A DNA stretch of 64,000 bases from Bacillus sp. MM2020_1 (GTDB taxonomy: Bacteria > Bacillota > Bacilli > Bacillales > Cytobacillaceae). The position numbers and the translations under genes were made by a program. Below the pieces are notes generated by a model, which was not told where the DNA came from, did not search any database, and saw only the letters and a list, made by a program, of their open reading frames with translations. The first letter of the stretch is position 1; each line of letters begins with the position of its first letter. Of the stretch, positions 42,995-51,913 are shown piece by piece. The stretch is from contig JAANMP010000001.1 in NCBI GenBank assembly GCA_011250595.1, positions 1 to 64,000 of the forward strand. Direction: 5' to 3'.

Positions 42995-43172
42995 TTCCAA
43001 CCCCCCTGAATATACTACGTCCGTACTATTCTTATTAACTTATCCAAATAAAAAGACCATCAAAAAAATTATTTATACTACATTCGACGTAAAATAAATA
43101 ATATTTCTCTGGCTTTCTACTTCCACAAGCCCGAAAAAGGATTAGCAATATAGATGCACGGGCTGTTATCTG

Positions 43173-44792
43173 TCAGCAATTGGTCGTATTAAAAACGGGA
43201 AGTTCTAAAATAAATTCCGTACCATTATCATTACTAGTGGCATGCATCGTCCCTCGATAATTTTCCACAATCTTTCTGGATACCGATAACCCTAAGCCAG
43301 TTCCAGTATCTTTGGTCGAGAAGAACGGTTCAAAAATATGAGTGAGGATCGAAGCGTCGATTCCTTTTCCATTATCACTAAAAATAAATTGAACATGCGA
43401 GTTCATTAATCTTGTGGAAATGGTAATTTTTAAAGGAGCACTTCCTTTAGCTTGAAGAGAATTCTGAAACAGATTAATAAAAACCTGTAACAACTCGCCA
43501 CGATCACACAGGATGGATAGATATTTAGTTGCAGGATGAATTTTTACATCGATATCAGCGCTATAAAGTAAGGATTCACTCTTTAGGAACTCCCACAAGT
43601 AATCAATTAAAAAATGGTGGATTTCTATGACTTCTAAATCCTTATCTGAAGGCTTCGTAATCCTTAAAAAATCAGAAATGATTTTATTTGCCCGATCGAT
43701 CTCGGGTATTAACAAACTAGAAAAGATGTTGGATATCTTTTCATCGACATCACTTCCGAGAAATTGTAAATATCCCCTGACAGTCGTTAGTGGATTTCTA
43801 ATTTCATGGGCGATTCCAGCTGCAATTTGACCTGCAAGTGCTTGCTTTTCGGCCTCTTTTATTTTTTCATCAAGTAAATACCTATGGGTTATATCCCTGA
43901 ATTGACCAAATGCACCCACTACTTTTTCTCCTTCATAAATGGGGTGTGCATCAAAAAGACAAACAACTAAGTCGCTGTTATTGTTTTTACTTCTGAGTAC
44001 CACATTTTCCTGTTTTTGTTCGGATTCTATTATTTGTTTAAAATAATCTCCAACCAATGTAAATTGGTATACCGACTTTCCAATAACAGAATTTCTACTT
44101 TTATTAAAAATTTGCTGTGCAAAATCATTAAATTCAATTAAAATTCCTTTTTCATTCGTTATGATGATGCCGTTTTTTGTGCTGCTTAACATGATTTGAT
44201 TTAAAATGTTTAGTTTTCTATTTTGCTTTCTAAGCAGCAATTCTCTTTCAATCGATTCTACCACCTGAGATAACATCGTTAATAATAAGGGGTTTTGAAA
44301 TTCGATTGGCATCATGATTGAAACACTGCCGAGCAAGCTATCCTCATCTGTATAATGAAATGCTACTCCATAACAAGCTATTTCAGATAGGTGTTGATGA
44401 TAATGGTTTTTACCGATTAATTGCACAGGGTTTCTTTGCTGTAAAGCTAAGCTAATAACATTTGTCCCCATATCTTCCTGTGAAAAAAGGCATCCTATCT
44501 TTATACCCAATTTTTCAACCGTAGATTTGATCGTTTCGTCACCCACCATATCTAACAAGTATCCTTCAGAATCAGAGACGCTGATCAATATAGGTGTTCC
44601 TATTAATGCATCCAAGAGTTTATGAGAGAAATAACTAACAACAGACAAAACCTCGTTAAATGCTTTTCTTTTCAAATCTAGTTCTATTTTTGTCATAAAC
44701 CTTTTTGGACTAGCTATTTCGTTGGGGTCCATGCCCATCTCTTCGCACATTTTCTTTGATTGAGTTATATAATATGGTTTTTTTTCACTCAT
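43173..44792 (-). CDS. Soluble PAS-domain sensor histidine kinase
   Basis: 539 residues, no membrane helix. A GAF-like sensor domain of the type found in enhancer-binding activators covers ~50-190 (LISVSDSEGYLLDMVGDE, FSQEDMGTNVISLAL), then PAS at ~210-310 (NGIIITNEKGILIEFNDFAQ), then the kinase: H box GIAHEIRNPLTTVRGYLQFL, N box FINLFQNSLQAKG, G1 FSDNGKGID, F/G2 PFFSTKDTGTGLGLSVSRK. This resembles sporulation-type Kin or nitrogen/acetoin-type kinases. No response regulator is adjacent, so it is an orphan; feeding the Spo0 phosphorelay is one possibility. Confidence 0.85.
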   Translation of the reverse strand: MSEKKPYYITQSKKMCEEMGMDPNEIASPKRFMTKIELDLKRKAFNEVLSVVSYFSHKLLDALIGTPILISVSDSEGYLLDMVGDETIKSTVEKLGIKIGCLFSQEDMGTNVISLALQQRNPVQLIGKNHYHQHLSEIACYGVAFHYTDEDSLLGSVSIMMPIEFQNPLLLTMLSQVVESIERELLLRKQNRKLNILNQIMLSSTKNGIIITNEKGILIEFNDFAQQIFNKSRNSVIGKSVYQFTLVGDYFKQIIESEQKQENVVLRSKNNNSDLVVCLFDAHPIYEGEKVVGAFGQFRDITHRYLLDEKIKEAEKQALAGQIAAGIAHEIRNPLTTVRGYLQFLGSDVDEKISNIFSSLLIPEIDRANKIISDFLRITKPSDKDLEVIEIHHFLIDYLWEFLKSESLLYSADIDVKIHPATKYLSILCDRGELLQVFINLFQNSLQAKGSAPLKITISTRLMNSHVQFIFSDNGKGIDASILTHIFEPFFSTKDTGTGLGLSVSRKIVENYRGTMHATSNDNGTEFILELPVFNTTNC

Positions 44793-45042
44793 GATATTGC
44801 CACCTCAAGGTTTGTAAAAATAAAGCAGTAGTATGTTAATAATAATTTATATGATGTTCGTTAGGCTACAACAATAACGCTTTAATCAATAAAAAAACAG
44901 CTAATTGTAACAGGAATGTGACCACAAAAAAAATCCCAAGGATATATCCTCAAGATCAGAAAAAAGTTAGTCGCGCCTTTAAATATATGGGGATAAGCTC
45001 GCTAAGATTTGGCTTGCTATTGCATGGAATGAAATGGATCAA

Positions 45043-45825
45043 TTAGCGATGCATGGTCCACATTCCAATTTCCTTAAAACCAAGGCGCTTATAAATACGG
45101 CCGGCCTCGGGGTTGTCGTAAAAAAGACAAAGTGTTTTCCCTTCGTTTAGCACATCCTGAACGACATGCTTCATAATCGATGTGGCGAGACCTTTCCGGC
45201 GATATTCCTTCCTGGTGCAGACACCAACAATCATTGCCGACATGGAATTTTCCGCTGTGGTTGAAACGCAAGAAGTGATCAGACCATTTTCTTCTGTAAA
45301 ATAGGTCCTTGATGTATTTGATTCCATCGACTGTTTTAATATATCCCGGGCATCACTTCTGACAGAAAATTCATCAATTGATTCACGAAGTTTTACGATT
45401 TGAACGACATCCCCGATAGTGGCCTTTTTAAACTCCACGTTATCTAAAGACAGCAATTCATTCGTGCGGCATTCAGCAAAGTAAGTAACTTGCTTTTTAC
45501 CGAGATGCAGGTCAGCAAGGACTTCGAATTTCTCTACTATATCGGACTTTCCTGATAGAAGTATCGGTTGGCTGTACTTTTTCATAATGGATGCAAAACC
45601 GTCTGTATCAAATTCTCCTTTAGCATAGGGAATAAAGGATTGATGAAATCTAAGAAGAACTGCTTTAATGGTGTCGTGTTCATCAAACTCTGCCCAAATT
45701 TCTTGAGTCTCAGATGAGTATCCGAACGCCTCAATATCCCCTATGATAAATAGATTAATAGACGGTTCCTCACTTAAAAAAGCGAGAACCTGTTCATGAT
45801 CATGGTATGTAAGCTTTCTAATCAT
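45043..45825 (-). CDS. GNAT family N-acetyltransferase
   Basis: 260 residues. The C-terminal half is a GNAT domain with the acetyl-CoA loop in GVCTRKEYRRKGLATSIMKH (motif A R-R-K-G-L-A) and FYDNPEAGRIYKRLGFKEIG (motif B). The N-terminal half (LSEEPSINLFIIGDIEAFG) is of the kind found in double-GNAT proteins. The substrate is unknown. I choose the ATG at 45825, behind AAGGAGGG; the frame extends 11 codons farther. Confidence 0.83.
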   Translation of the reverse strand: MIRKLTYHDHEQVLAFLSEEPSINLFIIGDIEAFGYSSETQEIWAEFDEHDTIKAVLLRFHQSFIPYAKGEFDTDGFASIMKKYSQPILLSGKSDIVEKFEVLADLHLGKKQVTYFAECRTNELLSLDNVEFKKATIGDVVQIVKLRESIDEFSVRSDARDILKQSMESNTSRTYFTEENGLITSCVSTTAENSMSAMIVGVCTRKEYRRKGLATSIMKHVVQDVLNEGKTLCLFYDNPEAGRIYKRLGFKEIGMWTMHR

Positions 45826-45933
45826 CTCCAATCCCTCCTTGATTTTAAAGGTAAACAAATATTTGGAAAATTACAAGTGATTTTCTAAACTAATCCCTAC
45901 GTTTTGTTATGTAAAAAAGTTGATAAAATAACA

Positions 45934-45980
45934 ATGGCCCCGTCCTCATGTTGTCTAGAGGACCGGGGCCGTTTTTATTC
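45934..45980 (-). terminator. Strong GC-rich terminator
   Basis: GGCCCCGTCCTC and GAGGACCGGGGCC (one bulged C) form a long stem with T runs outside. It lies just past the stop of the small gene at 46014 and probably ends it, reading on the minus strand. Confidence 0.75.
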
Positions 45981-46013
45981 CATTATAATAGGTTTTTCGT
46001 CTGTATAAAATAA

Positions 46014-46124
46014 TTATTCCTCTTCTGTATAGGCTTCGGTGGTCGTATCCATGCACTCCCAGCATTCGCTTCTATTCCTTTCATACTTAGACAATTCAAT
46101 CCCGCAAGAAATGCAAACATCCAT
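46014..46124 (-). CDS. Small CxxC zinc-ribbon-like protein
   Basis: 36 residues from the ATG at 46124 (behind AAAGGGGA). Two Cys pairs, CISC and CWEC, are separated by 15 residues, suggesting a zinc-binding knuckle; the tail is acidic (TTTEAYTEEE). The frame continues 24 codons upstream to an ATG at 46196 without a ribosome-binding site. The function is unknown. The strong terminator after it supports a real transcript. Confidence 0.5.
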   Translation of the reverse strand: MDVCISCGIELSKYERNRSECWECMDTTTEAYTEEE

Positions 46125-46348
46125 AGGTATAGATTCCCCTTTCGTGTGAGTGTTTTCAATAATCAAAAAATGCTTTATATATTTGTATTCCGCCATAGCT
46201 TGTTAGAGAACCATGATCAAGCATAGCAAAAACAAATAAAGCGTTTACTATATTTTTTTTTCCGAAAGGGTCTTAGCAAATGAGTCTAAACCGATGCAGT
46301 ATTTTTTCATATTAATATAGTAATAAACTTCTAGGAGGTGGAAACTTA

Positions 46349-46630
46349 GTGAAAAGTAGAAAAAAGAGCTTCCTCTCATTTTGCCTTTTTCCAGGTTATC
46401 GTTGGTGCGGGCCAGGGTGCAGTGGGCCGGGAAGACCGATTAATGATGTGGATGGTTGCTGCTACCAGCATGACCGCTGTCTGAGCCGAGGGAATTCACC
46501 GTGTTACTGTGATAAGCAATTTATGAAATGCCTAAAGTCAAAAATTACTCCGCATACGCAAAAAGGTAGAAATGCACGCTTAATGTACGGGTTTATGAAA
46601 ATGAAAACCACGTTCACCTGTCCAAAATAG
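46349..46630 (+). CDS. Small phospholipase A2-like protein
   Basis: 93 residues. The core GYRWCGPGCSGPGRPINDVD, then CCYQHDRCL carries the signature of the secreted/viral phospholipase A2-like fold: a glycine-rich Ca2+ loop (GPG...GPG) and the catalytic His-Asp pair in the CCYQHD helix, as in phospholipase A2-like domains of phage and parvovirus capsids. Seven or more Cys could form disulfides. The N terminus is basic and lacks a clear signal peptide. GTG start behind AGGAGGTGG. It stands alone. Activity on phospholipids is inference. Confidence 0.7.
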   Translation: MKSRKKSFLSFCLFPGYRWCGPGCSGPGRPINDVDGCCYQHDRCLSRGNSPCYCDKQFMKCLKSKITPHTQKGRNARLMYGFMKMKTTFTCPK

Positions 46631-46781
46631 ATGATGTATCGTTATAACATGTTGATTTTGACAAAAACAAAATAAAGATAGTCCGAAATCAATTTGTCCA
46701 ACCACTCTAAATTAGTTAAACTATAAAAGATGAACATTTGTCGGTAAATTATTTTGAATAAAGAGTGGGAGAGAGCATTGG

Positions 46782-48023
46782 ATGAATAAAAGAGTAGTGA
46801 TTACAGGTATTGGGGCCGTCACTCCTTTGGGGAATGATGCTCATACAACATGGGAACAGATTAAAAGTGGTGTTTCAGGGATTGGCCCGGCAACCCTTTT
46901 TGATGTTGACCAAGTGGACGTTAAGATTGCAGCAGAAGTAAAAGGCTTTGCACCAGAAGAATTTATGGATAAAAAAGAATCAAGAAGAATGGGGCGTTAT
47001 AGCCAGTTTGCGATTGCCGCAAGTCAAATGGCTGTACAGGATGCAGGCATCCAAATCGGTGGGAATATTCAGCCTGAACGAGTCGGTGTTTGGATTGGAT
47101 CGGGGATTGGCGGGTTAGCTGAATTCGAAGAACAACATCGGAAATTTATTGAAAAAGGTCAAAGAAGGGTTAACCCGTTTACGATTCCGATGTTTATCCC
47201 TGACATGGCAGCTGGACAAGTCTCGATTGCACTTGGAGCGAAAGGAATCAACAATTGTTCCGTAACCGCATGTGCCTCAGGTGCCAATTCCATTGGTGAT
47301 GCATTCCGTGTGATTCAAAAGGGGGATGTGGATGCAATGATTGCCGGTGGAACCGAAGCAACGATTACCGCGATGACCGTTGCTGGATTTTCTAATATGA
47401 CCGCTCTTTCCAAAAATCCAGACCCTAAAACAGCAAGCCGTCCGTTTGATAAGAATCGTGATGGATTTGTCATCGGGGAAGGCGCAGGGATTGTCGTCCT
47501 GGAAGAATTAGAGCACGCAATCGCCCGTGGTGCTGCCATATATGGCGAACTAATTGGATATGGAGCTACCGGTGATGCCCATCACATTACCACACCCGCA
47601 CCTGAAGGAGAAGGTGCAGGTAGGGCAATGAAGCTTGCTATAAATGATGCGGGCATTTCCCCGGAACAAGTCGACTATATCAATGCTCATGGAACGTCCA
47701 CTCCTTATAATGATCTGTATGAAACATTAGCCATTAAAGAAGTTTTCAAAGAACATGCTTATACTTTATCTGTAAGCTCGACGAAATCAATGACTGGCCA
47801 CATGTTGGGAGCAACAGGGGCTATTGAAGCCATTTTTTCTCTTTTAGCCATTAAGGAAGGAATCATCCCTCCGACCATCAACTATGAAACACCAGATGAA
47901 CAACTTGATTTAGATTATGTCCCTAACGTGGCAAAGAAAAAGGATGTCCAAGTAGTATTATCGAACTCCTTAGGATTTGGCGGACACAATGCCACATTGA
48001 TTTTTAAAAAAATTACCGAATAA
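46782..48023 (+). CDS. fabF: Beta-ketoacyl-ACP synthase II
   Basis: 413-residue condensing enzyme of fatty acid chain elongation. The thiolase-fold catalytic triad is visible: Cys in [13 protein letters not shown] (~163), His in [11 protein letters not shown] (~304) and His in [14 protein letters not shown] (~340). Length equals B. subtilis FabF. The usual neighbour fabH is absent and no FapR box is evident upstream, so this is probably a second, stand-alone FabF. Confidence 0.92.
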   Translation: MNKRVVITGIGAVTPLGNDAHTTWEQIKSGVSGIGPATLFDVDQVDVKIAAEVKGFAPEEFMDKKESRRMGRYSQFAIAASQMAVQDAGIQIGGNIQPERVGVWIGSGIGGLAEFEEQHRKFIEKGQRRVNPFTIPMFIPDMAAGQVSIALGAKGINNCSVTACASGANSIGDAFRVIQKGDVDAMIAGGTEATITAMTVAGFSNMTALSKNPDPKTASRPFDKNRDGFVIGEGAGIVVLEELEHAIARGAAIYGELIGYGATGDAHHITTPAPEGEGAGRAMKLAINDAGISPEQVDYINAHGTSTPYNDLYETLAIKEVFKEHAYTLSVSSTKSMTGHMLGATGAIEAIFSLLAIKEGIIPPTINYETPDEQLDLDYVPNVAKKKDVQVVLSNSLGFGGHNATLIFKKITE

Positions 48024-48068
48024 CGAGAGTAAGTAACGAAAACGAAGGTATCCAAATTAACAAAAAAA

Positions 48069-48112
48069 GGGAAATCCAGGCATCTATTGTGCTGGATTTC
48101 CCTTTTTTTATA
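48069..48112. terminator. Bidirectional terminator between fabF and rlmN
   Basis: GGGAAATCCAG and CTGGATTTCCC form an 11-bp stem with T runs on both sides (CTTTTTTTATAA on plus, TTTTTTTG on minus). Confidence 0.85.
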
Positions 48113-48124
48113 AAATTACCGCAC

Positions 48125-49183
48125 TTACGCTTTTTTTATTTGTTTGCTACGTAACTGGCCGCAGGCGGCATCAATGTCAGTTCCGTGTTCTTGGCGGATT
48201 TTGCAATTTACCCCGCCTTTTTTTAACGTATCATAAAAGGATAGCACCGATTCCTGTTCACTTCGTTGATATTGACTATGTTCATCCACCGGATTATAGG
48301 GGATTAAATTGACATAGACCTGCTGACCAAGCGGACGAAGAAGCTCGGCAAGCTGTTCGGCTTCTTGCTTATGATCGTTTACATCCCGCAGCAGAATATA
48401 TTCGATCGTAATCCGGCGGTTTGTTTTTTCGATATAATACTCCATTGCCTTCATTAGTTTTTCAATGGGAATGGCACGGTTTATTTTCATAATGCGCGTC
48501 CGGAGCTCATTGTTCGGCGCATGCAAGGAGACGGCTAGGTTTACTTGCAGCTTCGTATCCGTGAATTCATATAGCTTATCAGCAAGACCACTGGTGGATA
48601 CGGTGATCCGCCTAGCCGCAATCGCGAGACCCTTATCATCTTTGATGACCTTAATGAAGTCTAATAGATTTTCAAAATTATCAAAGGGTTCACCGATGCC
48701 CATCACAACCACATGACTGACCGTTTCTCCGTGGCCTTTTTTATCCAGATGCAGTTGCACATTCATAATCTGCTCAACAATTTCTCCACTTGATAAATCT
48801 CTGCTTTTCGCTAATAAACCACTCGCGCAAAAACTACAGCCGATGTTACAGCCTACTTGCGTTGTCACACAAACAGAAAGGCCGTATTTCTGGCGCATTA
48901 ACACGGTTTCAATTAAATTTCCATCTTGTAATTTAAACAAGAATTTAATCGTGCCGTCCGCTGATTCCTGCTTAATATGCACCTGTAGGGTTTGGATGAC
49001 GAAGTGGTCTGATAGTAATTGAAGACACGCTTGATTGACATCCGTCATCTCCGTGAATGCTGTAACACGTTTTCGATAAAGATATTCCCAAACTTTCTGT
49101 GCCCGCGACTTCTTCTCACCGTGCTGGGTAAGCCAGGCTTCCAATTGATCTATAGTTAATCCATATATAGACTGTTTATTCAT
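48125..49183 (-). CDS. rlmN: RlmN-family 23S rRNA (adenine-C2) methyltransferase
   Basis: 352-residue radical-SAM enzyme that methylates C2 of A2503 in 23S rRNA (and A37 of some tRNAs). Visible: radical-SAM cluster [11 protein letters not shown], the SAM-binding [17 protein letters not shown], and the C-terminal [14 protein letters not shown] with the methyl-carrying Cys. Compared with main RlmN (CRIGCTFCASTLGGLKR in B. subtilis) the segment after the cluster is [12 protein letters not shown], so this may be a second copy. Cfr (C8 methylation, drug resistance) is less likely, since Cfr has CNFGCKFCATG. ATG behind AGAGGGGAA. Confidence 0.85.
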   Translation of the reverse strand: MNKQSIYGLTIDQLEAWLTQHGEKKSRAQKVWEYLYRKRVTAFTEMTDVNQACLQLLSDHFVIQTLQVHIKQESADGTIKFLFKLQDGNLIETVLMRQKYGLSVCVTTQVGCNIGCSFCASGLLAKSRDLSSGEIVEQIMNVQLHLDKKGHGETVSHVVVMGIGEPFDNFENLLDFIKVIKDDKGLAIAARRITVSTSGLADKLYEFTDTKLQVNLAVSLHAPNNELRTRIMKINRAIPIEKLMKAMEYYIEKTNRRITIEYILLRDVNDHKQEAEQLAELLRPLGQQVYVNLIPYNPVDEHSQYQRSEQESVLSFYDTLKKGGVNCKIRQEHGTDIDAACGQLRSKQIKKA

Positions 49184-49382
49184 ACGTTCCCCTCTTTTCG
49201 TAACGATACAACTTACTAATATTTATCTTTCATACCCAAATTGTAATCTATTATTAGCATAAAAACTCTTATAAGAGCTTATCCAACTCTTCACCAGATG
49301 TGAAATTTAAAAACATTATCTATTATACCAAGAAAACACACATAATAAAAAATTACCTAAAATTGGTTGCGGAAAAGGGCGT

Positions 49383-49413
49383 GGTGTCAGGCACCAACAT
49401 GGTGCCTGACACT
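49383..49413. repeat. GGTGTCAGGCACC-family palindrome, copy 6
   Basis: GTGTCAGGCACCA and TGGTGCCTGACAC are perfectly inverted around ACA. It lies in the 363-nt gap between rlmN and the hydrolase gene, not directly after any gene, so it is not an obvious terminator. The rest of the gap is A+T-rich promoter DNA for rlmN and the hydrolase. Confidence 0.88.
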
Positions 49414-49546
49414 ACTATATAAAAAAATTGTAGCCGTTGGAGCGTGACAGGGTTAGCCTCTAGCTTTATAATAAAATGAACTTTAAAAACTTTTTAAACT
49501 ACAAAGACATGTTTTTATATTGTTTGCAACTGGAGGATTACAGAAC

Positions 49547-50410
49547 ATGGCAACAGAAGGGACATTTAATGGTGTCGATGGAGCAGAACTATTTTTTCGG
49601 GTGATCGAACCATTATCAGCTCCAAAAGCTGCGGTTATTTTAGTTCACGGACATGGTGATCATAGTGGAGGGCTTAAGAATCTTAGCTCAAGCTTGGTTA
49701 ATAATGAATATATTGTTTACGCCCTTGATTTACGCGGTCATGGAAAAAGCACCGGTAAAAGGGGATTTATACGGACTTGGGATGAATTTAGAGGAGATTT
49801 ACATGAGTTTCGAAAACATGTTTCACTCGATCAGCCCGAACTGCCTTTATATATTGTGGGGCACAGTATGGGTGGCCTAATTGCACTTGAGTATGCATTA
49901 AATTATAGTGCAGGTATCTCAGGAATGATCGCAATTTCTCCGGCTATTTCTTACGAAGTGACACCATTTGAACAGTTTGGGATAACCTTAATGGGTAAGT
50001 TTAAACCAGACTATACGATCAATAAATTGACAAATACTCGAATGCTTTTGAAAAAAAATTCAGAGCTGCATGCGAAATATTATAGCGACAGCTTACGTCA
50101 TAATACCGTTACACCTGGATTGGGAAGTGAATTAATTCAGGCGGTTTCACGAACAGTAAATCAGGCGCAGTCAATTAAACTGCCGTTATTATTGCAATAC
50201 GGACTGGATGATAAAATTACCCCGCCAACAAAGCTGCGACAGTTTTTTCACCATGTCGCCTCCACGGATAAACAGCTATATGAGTACCCTTTAGTCAAGC
50301 ATCGTCCCTTTGATGGAGTGGGAAGAGAGAAGTTTTTAGGAGATTTGGTTGGCTGGTTAGACCGGCAACTGGATAAAAAACAAAAGGTGCTATACAGGGA
50401 GATCGGTTAG
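49547..50410 (+). CDS. Alpha/beta hydrolase (monoacylglycerol lipase / lysophospholipase type)
   Basis: 287 residues of the serine aminopeptidase S33 / MGL family. Visible: oxyanion HGHGDHSGG, the DLRGHGKSTGKRGF strand-loop, nucleophile Ser in VGHSMGGLIALEYA, acid in YGLDDKITPP and catalytic His near EYPLVKHRPF. This suggests cleavage of monoglycerides or lysophospholipids in the cytoplasm. I choose the ATG at 49547, behind TGGAGGATT; the frame starts nine codons earlier at a TTG. Confidence 0.83.
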   Translation: MATEGTFNGVDGAELFFRVIEPLSAPKAAVILVHGHGDHSGGLKNLSSSLVNNEYIVYALDLRGHGKSTGKRGFIRTWDEFRGDLHEFRKHVSLDQPELPLYIVGHSMGGLIALEYALNYSAGISGMIAISPAISYEVTPFEQFGITLMGKFKPDYTINKLTNTRMLLKKNSELHAKYYSDSLRHNTVTPGLGSELIQAVSRTVNQAQSIKLPLLLQYGLDDKITPPTKLRQFFHHVASTDKQLYEYPLVKHRPFDGVGREKFLGDLVGWLDRQLDKKQKVLYREIG

Positions 50411-50471
50411 AGTATAGTAAGGATATTATTTTTGGGGAAGCAGGGCTTTTTATAAAAAGAAAATTTTTATC

Positions 50472-50502
50472 TACCACAGCATAGGCTGTGGTATTTTTGG
50501 TA
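50472..50502. terminator. Intrinsic terminator after the hydrolase gene
   Basis: TACCACAGC and GCTGTGGTA form a stem with a 4-nt loop (ATAG), followed by TTTTTGG. Confidence 0.8.
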
Positions 50503-50677
50503 TTTGAAGTTTTCATGGAACCTTATCTTTCTGGCTTAATCCAATTACTACCTCCAATTCACCTGATGCCACCTTATCGAGATTTCTAATATAATCTTTA
50601 AGTTCCCAGTCTTCTGGTATGTGACGGCGACACTTTCTTTTACTTAAATGATATTTGTCCTTTTAAGGTTTCCAAGG

Positions 50678-50741
50678 TTGACAGAATAATTTAATGATTC
50701 TATTATTTAATTGTTAACCTTGTTGTAATTTTAGTTTACAA
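50678..50741 (+). promoter_or_regulatory. SigA promoter and BirA operator of bioB
   Basis: TTGACA (50678-50683) and TATTAT (50701-50706) are 17 nt apart. TTGTTAAC-N15-GTTTACAA (50711-50741) lies over the start of transcription and fits the BirA box, an inverted repeat of TTGTTAAC with a 15-16-nt spacer. Biotin-bound BirA should repress bioB. The rest of the 50411-50832 gap holds the hydrolase terminator and no gene. Confidence 0.85.
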
Positions 50742-50832
50742 TTAAAAGGCATATGGTTGGAGCTTCGGAACTTTGGAATATTGGGAATTTATCTGATTGG
50801 CATGGTAAATGAAATAAAATGGAGGGATAAAG

Positions 50833-51831
50833 ATGAATAAATGGATGGAACTTGCAAATCGTGTGTTAGATGGGGAGGAAATAACAAATCAGGAGGCCCT
50901 TTCAATTTTAGATTGTCCTGATGATGACGTACTTTTACTAATGCATGCTACCTTTCAAATTAGAAAGCGATATTATGGAACAAAAGTAAAGCTTAATATG
51001 ATCATGAATGCAAAATCCGGACTATGTCCCGAAAATTGTGGCTATTGTTCTCAATCTTCGATTTCGACAGCACCGATTAATTCTTACAGAATGGTAGATA
51101 AGGATACTATAATTGAAGGAGCAAAACGTGCACATGATTTAAATATAGGGACGTACTGTATTGTTGCTAGTGGTAGAGGGCCATCTAATAAAGATGTAGA
51201 TCACGTGGTGGACGCAGTTAAAGAAATAAAGACAACATATGGATTGAAAGTTTGTGCCTGCCTAGGGCTGGTAAAACCTGACCAAGCAAAGCGACTGAAG
51301 GAAGCCGGTGTAGATCGTTACAATCATAATATCAATACATCTGCAAGCAATCATGCAAACATCACAACTTCACATACATACGATGATCGAATCACTACGG
51401 TGGAAACGGTAAAAGAATACGGAATGTCCCCATGTTCAGGTGTTATTGTAGGGATGAAGGAGTCAAAGCAGGATGTAGTCGATATGGCTAACAGCTTAAA
51501 AGCTCTTAATGCGGATTCAATTCCGATTAATTTTTTACATGCGATTGATGGTACTCCGTTAGAAGGAGTAAAAGAATTGAACCCACTTTATTGTTTAAAG
51601 GTTTTGGCGTTATTTCGTTTTATCAATCCAACAAAGGAAATTCGAATATCAGGTGGACGAGAAGTCAACCTTCGTTCACTCCAAGCATTGGGTTTATATG
51701 CAGCCAATTCCATCTTTGTCGGTGATTACTTAACAACTGCCGGACAAGCTGAAACGGAAGATCACAAAATGTTACATGATTTAGGATTTGAAGTAGAATC
51801 CGTAGAAGAAATGAAAGCTAGCCTTAGCTAG
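50833..51831 (+). CDS. bioB: Biotin synthase
   Basis: 332-residue radical-SAM enzyme that inserts sulfur into dethiobiotin. The cluster motif lies in GLCPENCGYCSQSS; YNHNINTS, GMKESKQD and the conserved Arg/Asn region RISGGREVNLRSLQ follow. TGGAGGG precedes the ATG. The other bio genes (bioWAFD, bioI) are not adjacent; a lone bioB with its own BirA box suggests either a dispersed pathway or use of external dethiobiotin. Confidence 0.94.
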   Translation: MNKWMELANRVLDGEEITNQEALSILDCPDDDVLLLMHATFQIRKRYYGTKVKLNMIMNAKSGLCPENCGYCSQSSISTAPINSYRMVDKDTIIEGAKRAHDLNIGTYCIVASGRGPSNKDVDHVVDAVKEIKTTYGLKVCACLGLVKPDQAKRLKEAGVDRYNHNINTSASNHANITTSHTYDDRITTVETVKEYGMSPCSGVIVGMKESKQDVVDMANSLKALNADSIPINFLHAIDGTPLEGVKELNPLYCLKVLALFRFINPTKEIRISGGREVNLRSLQALGLYAANSIFVGDYLTTAGQAETEDHKMLHDLGFEVESVEEMKASLS

Positions 51832-51860
51832 AGGGTTTATTGTAATACCAAATCACAGCA

Positions 51861-51902
51861 AGAGACACCACGGCCGAAGTCCCATGGTGTCTCTTTTTTA
51901 AA
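51861..51902. terminator. Bidirectional terminator between bioB and the RMD1-family gene
   Basis: AGAGACACCA and TGGTGTCTCT form a 10-bp stem around a 14-nt loop, followed by TTTTTTA. The GGTGTC stem is partly like the dispersed palindrome family but lacks its AGGCACC part. Confidence 0.82.
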
Positions 51903-51913
51903 ACGCAAATCCT

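Noticed and set aside
48125..49183. Cfr-type resistance methylase
   Set aside because: The cluster segment and the whole chain are closer to RlmN than to Cfr; a paralogue is possible but Cfr function is not supported.
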